IMG/VR virus record: IMGVR_UViG_3300009431_000139
Location: 1 to 23,746 of that record
Reading direction: 5' to 3' (one strand)
DNA length: 23,746 nucleotides
From: a virus
The position numbers were made by a program, and so were the translations under genes. The notes beneath the pieces are model-generated. The model did not search any database. It was not told where the DNA came from and was given only the letters and a program-made list of their open reading frames with translations. Shown piece by piece: positions 21,774 through 23,746 of the stretch (positions are counted from its first letter, which is position 1; each line of letters starts with the position of its first letter).

Positions 21774-22237
21774 TCTATATATTTAACCTCATCTGCAACA
21801 GTTTCATCATAGGATTTTTCTTGTGGTTCTAGTATAAACTCTAGATCCAACTCGCGCTCTTTAAAGCCCTGTTCCAAAAGATCATCAAGATCAAAGAATG
21901 TGGAGAGCTTATCAAAATCTATTTCTCCTACTGCACCCTTATACAGTATTATCGTTAGTTCCTTTTGCTCAACTTCTGTCAGACCTCTACTAGATACTCT
22001 TACATCTACCTCAAGCTCTGGTCCGTACTCGTCAGCAAGTTCCCACACTCGCTTTCTCTGATGCCCATCATATAGCTCATTATTAGGTCCAATTGCCAAG
22101 GTTATAACTTGACCGAACTTCTTAAGAGATTGACGTAATCTGCGCGCATTATCTTTAGTTATTTGTTTTGGATTTTTCTCCCACTCGATAAGATCTCCCA
22201 ACTTTCGCCGCTCATTCTTCCAGGTTATTTTATCCAT
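21740..22237 (-). CDS. ParB/sulfiredoxin-like nuclease-domain protein (165 aa)
   Basis: ATG directly follows the previous TAA, with GAGG 5 bases upstream. Residues 12-100 show the ParB/Srx fold: LGDLIEWEKNPKQITKDNAR, LKKFGQVITLAIGPNN, then YDGHQRKRVWELADE with the G-H-Q-R core at 58-61 (the GH-R signature of ParB-type CTP/nucleotide-binding proteins). The C-terminus has a C-P-E-C-G-H knuckle (about 156-161). In many phages a ParB-like gene sits right before a DNA methyltransferase, as here, and may act as its specificity or DNA-clamping partner or as a DNA-modification cofactor. GATC content is low (4 sites in 498 bp). Confidence 0.82.
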   Translation of the reverse strand: MDKITWKNERRKLGDLIEWEKNPKQITKDNARRLRQSLKKFGQVITLAIGPNNELYDGHQRKRVWELADEYGPELEVDVRVSSRGLTEVEQKELTIILYKGAVGEIDFDKLSTFFDLDDLLEQGFKERELDLEFILEPQEKSYDETVADEVKYIECPECGHDFPK

Positions 22238-22459
22238 TTAATCCTCTCTATCCCCATACTCTACAATAGCATTTCGTACAGCCTCATAAGCCCGATTGTA
22301 GATGTCAGTAAACTCCTTACTCGGCCATTTGTGGTGACGTTTGATTGCCCTTGCTACGGGTGGCATAAACTTCTCCACCCTTGGATCGCCAGGGCTCCAA
22401 AGTTTTGGAGGGTTCTCAATTACAACTATTGGGGGTTGGCTTTTGACTTTTTTGCTCAT
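22238..22459 (-). CDS. Small unknown protein (73 aa)
   Basis: GAGGAG lies 2-3 bases before ATG. The protein begins MSKKVKSQPPIVVIENPPKL and is basic in the middle (ARAIKRHHKWPSKEF), with a helical C-terminus (FTDIYNRAYEAVRNAIVEYG). The stop abuts the ParB-like gene. It resembles a small DNA-binding or partner protein, but no family is recognised. Confidence 0.65.
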   Translation of the reverse strand: MSKKVKSQPPIVVIENPPKLWSPGDPRVEKFMPPVARAIKRHHKWPSKEFTDIYNRAYEAVRNAIVEYGDRED

Positions 22460-22472
22460 AGCTCCTCTAAGT

Positions 22473-22691
22473 TTACATATTAAAAGTAGAATGGATTATA
22501 GATCCAATCACAAACAGGATCACAACCAATGCTCCCAGCCCCATCCAGATCCACCACGGGAAGGATGAGACATATCTCTTAGGGAACCGCCTGTCATGGA
22601 TCGGACACTCCGCCTCTGGTTCTAACCCATAAGGTTCCTCAACTACACAATAATTACCGCAATCTATAAGATGATCATCTGGTGGGGTCAT
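22473..22691 (-). CDS. Small membrane protein with N-terminal zinc-type motif (72 aa)
   Basis: Start chosen at ATG 22689-22691 (MTPPDDHLIDCGNYCVVEEP). A TTG at 22727 gives 12 more residues but sits one base from its GGAG. Residues 11-32 hold C11, C15, C29 and H32, a possible zinc site. Residues 45-66 (FPWWIWMGLGALVVILFVIG) form one clear membrane segment, followed by SIIHSTFNM. This could be a small anchored regulator or an anti-host protein; it is too short and lacks other holin traits. A 9-codon leader frame (22717-22688) ends in a TGA overlapping its ATG. Confidence 0.55.
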   Translation of the reverse strand: MTPPDDHLIDCGNYCVVEEPYGLEPEAECPIHDRRFPKRYVSSFPWWIWMGLGALVVILFVIGSIIHSTFNM

Positions 22692-22698
22692 AATTCGG

Positions 22699-22727
22699 AG
22701 TATAGCGTAAATCCCATAAAAACGCAA
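22699..22727 (-). promoter_or_regulatory. Candidate sigma70-like promoter for the membrane-protein gene
   Basis: TTGCGT (22727-22722), 17-base spacer, TATACT (22704-22699) on the minus strand. Five of six -10 bases match the consensus; the -35 box matches weakly. A start near 22692 would make the mRNA nearly leaderless at ATG 22691. The same bases also allow the coupled leader frame, so the two readings compete. Confidence 0.4.
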
Positions 22728-22747
22728 TCTCCAGGAGCGTTTCTAAG
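22728..22747 (-). repeat. 20-bp leader repeat, copy 2
   Basis: CTTAGAAACGCTCCTGGAGA on the minus strand matches the copy at 15189-15208 in 19 of 20 positions. Here the GGAG is not properly spaced for the next TTG; it lies 11 bases before ATG 22717 (the short leader frame). The match in two otherwise unrelated leaders is unlikely by chance. Confidence 0.85.
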
Positions 22748-22962
22748 GGATTTAAACACCTCATAGGGTAATAAGTATTACATAGGCGGGGATTCACCCC
22801 CTAGGTGAGATGTAGGCATATCCTCTCAGGTGATTTACAGGAGTATAGTAACAAAACGGGAGATGCGGTAGGAAAAATACCAGGTGCTTCACTCACCCGA
22901 TACAAAAAAACCCACATCTCCCTATAGGAGGAAAGGGGCTATGCCAAACCCCTTACAGGTTA
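22748..22962 (-). other. Structured non-coding region (leader, operator or origin candidate)
   Basis: No reading frame with a ribosome site is seen here. Visible parts: GTAATA-AG-TATTAC inverted repeat (22768-22781); mutually exclusive small stems around GGGGATTCACCCC and TCACC-CCCTA-GGTGA near 22789-22807; repeated AGGTGA words at 22803 and 22829; an 8-pair stem GGGAGATG/CATCTCCC (22858-22865 with 22915-22922) enclosing two small stems and followed on the minus strand by GTTTTGTT; and an AAGGGG/CCCCTT stem near 22933-22953. A TATAAT box at 22962-22967 stands just before it. This could be an mRNA leader with a riboregulatory fold, an operator cluster or part of an origin. Confidence 0.55.
22858..22922 (-). 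promoter_or_regulatory. Eight-pair stem enclosing two four-pair stems (leader RNA candidate)
   Basis: GGGAGATG at the 5' end and CATCTCCC at the 3' end of the minus-strand RNA pair as an outer stem. Inside, GGTG-7 bases-CACC and GGTA-7 bases-TACC form two equal small stems, a three-way junction shape. A U-rich GUUUUGUU follows. This could act as a terminator or as a ligand-sensing fold; neither is proven. Confidence 0.45.
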
Positions 22963-22991
22963 TTATACTTCATCCTGGGGATCTTCTCCAA
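22962..22991 (-). promoter_or_regulatory. Candidate promoter overlapping the winged-helix gene stop
   Basis: A perfect TATAAT (22967-22962, minus strand) overlaps the TAA of gene 22963-23298. TTGGAG (22991-22986) lies 18 bases upstream as a poor -35 box. Transcription would start near 22955 and read through the structured region toward the membrane-protein gene. Confidence 0.4.
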
Positions 22992-23298
22992 ACCCACCTG
23001 GATCATCGCTCTCCAGGAGCCTGGTGAGAGTTAATACAGGATCACCATCCCCATCCAGGGATCCAGGAACAGAGAACCCTAGAGTTTTTCTTCCCGTTTC
23101 TTTTGATAGGATCTCACGGGAGAACAGGATCCCCTTATCCACCATATCGACCAGACGTTTTCTAGTTCGATCTACAGAATTTACAGAAGGAAAGATATTG
23201 AACCTGTGCGCCTCCTTTGCTGTGAACTCCACTTCTGTTTGATAGGGAGTTTCATAATACCTTTTTAGATCCTCCATGATAGTCCTTTTAATGCTCAT
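22963..23298 (-). CDS. Winged-helix-like DNA-binding protein (111 aa)
   Basis: The protein has an early helix (MEDLKRYYETPYQTEVEFTA), a KEAHRFNIFPSVNSVDRTRK region with a likely recognition helix (NSVDRTRKRLVDMVDKGILF), and a beta wing (SREILSKETGRKTLGFSVP): a winged-helix shape. The C-terminus is acidic. The ATG overlaps the upstream stop (ATGA); an internal ATG at 23277 (MEDLKR) with AAGGA upstream is an alternative start. It lies immediately upstream of the structured non-coding region with an inverted repeat, so it may control that region. Confidence 0.6.
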   Translation of the reverse strand: MSIKRTIMEDLKRYYETPYQTEVEFTAKEAHRFNIFPSVNSVDRTRKRLVDMVDKGILFSREILSKETGRKTLGFSVPGSLDGDGDPVLTLTRLLESDDPGGFGEDPQDEV

Positions 23299-23746
23299 AT
23301 CACAATAACCTCATCCTCCTCCTGTTCATAATCGAGAACAGGACACTCCCACATCACCTCTCCATCGGGTTCCACCACCGCAAAAAACATCCCCAGGGCA
23401 GACACATCTCCTGGGGCGATCTTATATCCGAACTCTGTTTTAGCTTGCAACGAAGGTAACAGGATCCCATCAATCCGCGTTGTCTTACCCTGATAATAAC
23501 GATGACAGTAGATGTGTCGATGAGCTCTCAGCCAAAACCTGGGGATCCTGGATCCTCTATCCAATAGCTCAAAGTATAAGGACACAAGATACTGGCGAAG
23601 AGCGTTACCCTCCAGATACTTCCTCCGCCCCTTCCCCACCTCAGCATGATGAGCAATATCAAACAGGATCCCATTGAGATCCAATCTCAACCGATCCCAC
23701 ACATATCGACCATCCTTATACTCCTGGGCGGCGGTTCCTTTTCTCA
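23295..23746 (-). CDS. Partial calcineurin-like metallophosphoesterase (C-terminal part)
   Basis: A GTG at 23702 could be taken as a start, but the frame stays open to the window edge; the extra codons read KGTAAQEYKDGRYVWDRLRL, matching the linker of this family. The protein is therefore cut at the right edge. Visible family marks: LNGILFDIAHHAEVG (the GxxFDxAHH block), RAHRHIYCHRYYQG (histidine metal-binding motif) and LLPSLQAKTEFGYKIAPGDV. Phage proteins of this type look like nucleic acid phosphoesterases. The acidic C-terminus ends YEQEEDEVIVI. The N-terminal metal ligands are outside the window. Confidence 0.7.
   Translation of the reverse strand, partial: RKGTAAQEYKDGRYVWDRLRLDLNGILFDIAHHAEVGKGRRKYLEGNALRQYLVSLYFELLDRGSRIPRFWLRAHRHIYCHRYYQGKTTRIDGILLPSLQAKTEFGYKIAPGDVSALGMFFAVVEPDGEVMWECPVLDYEQEEDEVIVI

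Noticed and set aside
22473-22727. TTG 22727 as start of the membrane-protein gene
   Set aside because: GGAG is only one base from the TTG, too close for normal initiation. ATG 22691 is kept with low confidence.
22912-22930. TATAGGGAGA on the minus strand, like the end of a T7 RNA polymerase promoter
   Set aside because: Only the last ten bases match. The upstream recognition part (TAATACGACTCAC) is absent and no phage RNA polymerase gene is seen.
285-23677. Many plus-strand open frames over 60 codons
   Set aside because: They lie inside strong minus-strand genes, lack ribosome sites and show no family motifs. They are shadows of the dense minus-strand coding.
1-23746. CRISPR arrays, tRNA genes, insertion sequences, integrase or attachment sites
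   Set aside because: I looked for regular spaced repeats, cloverleaf-like segments, transposase or integrase motifs and terminal repeats, and saw none in this window.

Overview
The window is a stretch of a tailed double-stranded DNA phage or prophage. Every gene I can support lies on the minus strand, so the locus is transcribed from high to low coordinates. Most genes are packed end to end with ATGA or TGATG overlaps, and most have GGAGG-type ribosome binding sites. One sigma70-like extended -10 promoter and an intrinsic terminator are also visible. These features point to a bacterial host, but nothing in the sequence identifies the host to genus. The head proteins resemble Mu-type families: a gpT-like capsid protein, a gpI-like protease/scaffold and a gpF-like morphogenesis protein. 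The tail genes resemble a long-tailed siphovirus: HK97 gp10-like, two tail-tube-like proteins, a frameshifted G/GT chaperone and a 798-residue tape measure. The particle is therefore probably a siphovirus with a Mu-like head.

Layout in transcription order. 23746-22238 holds the end of a calcineurin-like phosphoesterase (cut by the window edge), a winged-helix-like protein, a structured non-coding region of about 270 bp, a small membrane protein and a small unknown protein. 22237-20727 is a ParB-like protein plus a C5 cytosine DNA methyltransferase; it is AT-richer than its neighbours and poor in GATC. 20730-16122 is the packaging block: zinc-finger small-terminase candidate, large terminase, portal and head morphogenesis protein. 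16113-14668 is an accessory block: C39-like cysteine peptidase, two small Cys-rich proteins, an SH3-like protein and a 66-residue protein. 14666-14545 holds a strong promoter followed at once by a perfect terminator hairpin. 14532-9459 is the capsid block: protease with an internal scaffold start, capsid decoration protein, major capsid protein, a signal-peptide-bearing acidic repeat protein, a protein with an E3-binding-like domain, and a small structural protein. 9442-6484 contains connector, gp10-like, tail terminator and two paralogous tail-tube proteins. 6482-5812 is the G/GT chaperone pair. 5819-1 contains the tape measure, baseplate hub, zinc-ribbon tail protein, tail fibre, small tail proteins and the start of one more gene.

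The genes work together as a packaging and morphogenesis programme. The terminase cuts and pumps DNA through the portal into a shell built from scaffold and gpT-like capsid protein. The connectors join a tube whose length is set by the tape measure, with G and GT as its chaperones. The hub and fibre complete the tip.

The most unusual signals are: (i) a very strong excess of GATC, about 35 per kb where I counted in the portal gene, falling to near background in the methyltransferase and tail-fibre genes; (ii) the promoter-terminator leader in front of the capsid operon; (iii) the structured non-coding region next to the winged-helix gene; (iv) RNA hairpins sitting directly on the ribosome binding sites of two capsid-block genes; and (v) a complete -1 frameshift signal with a downstream stem.
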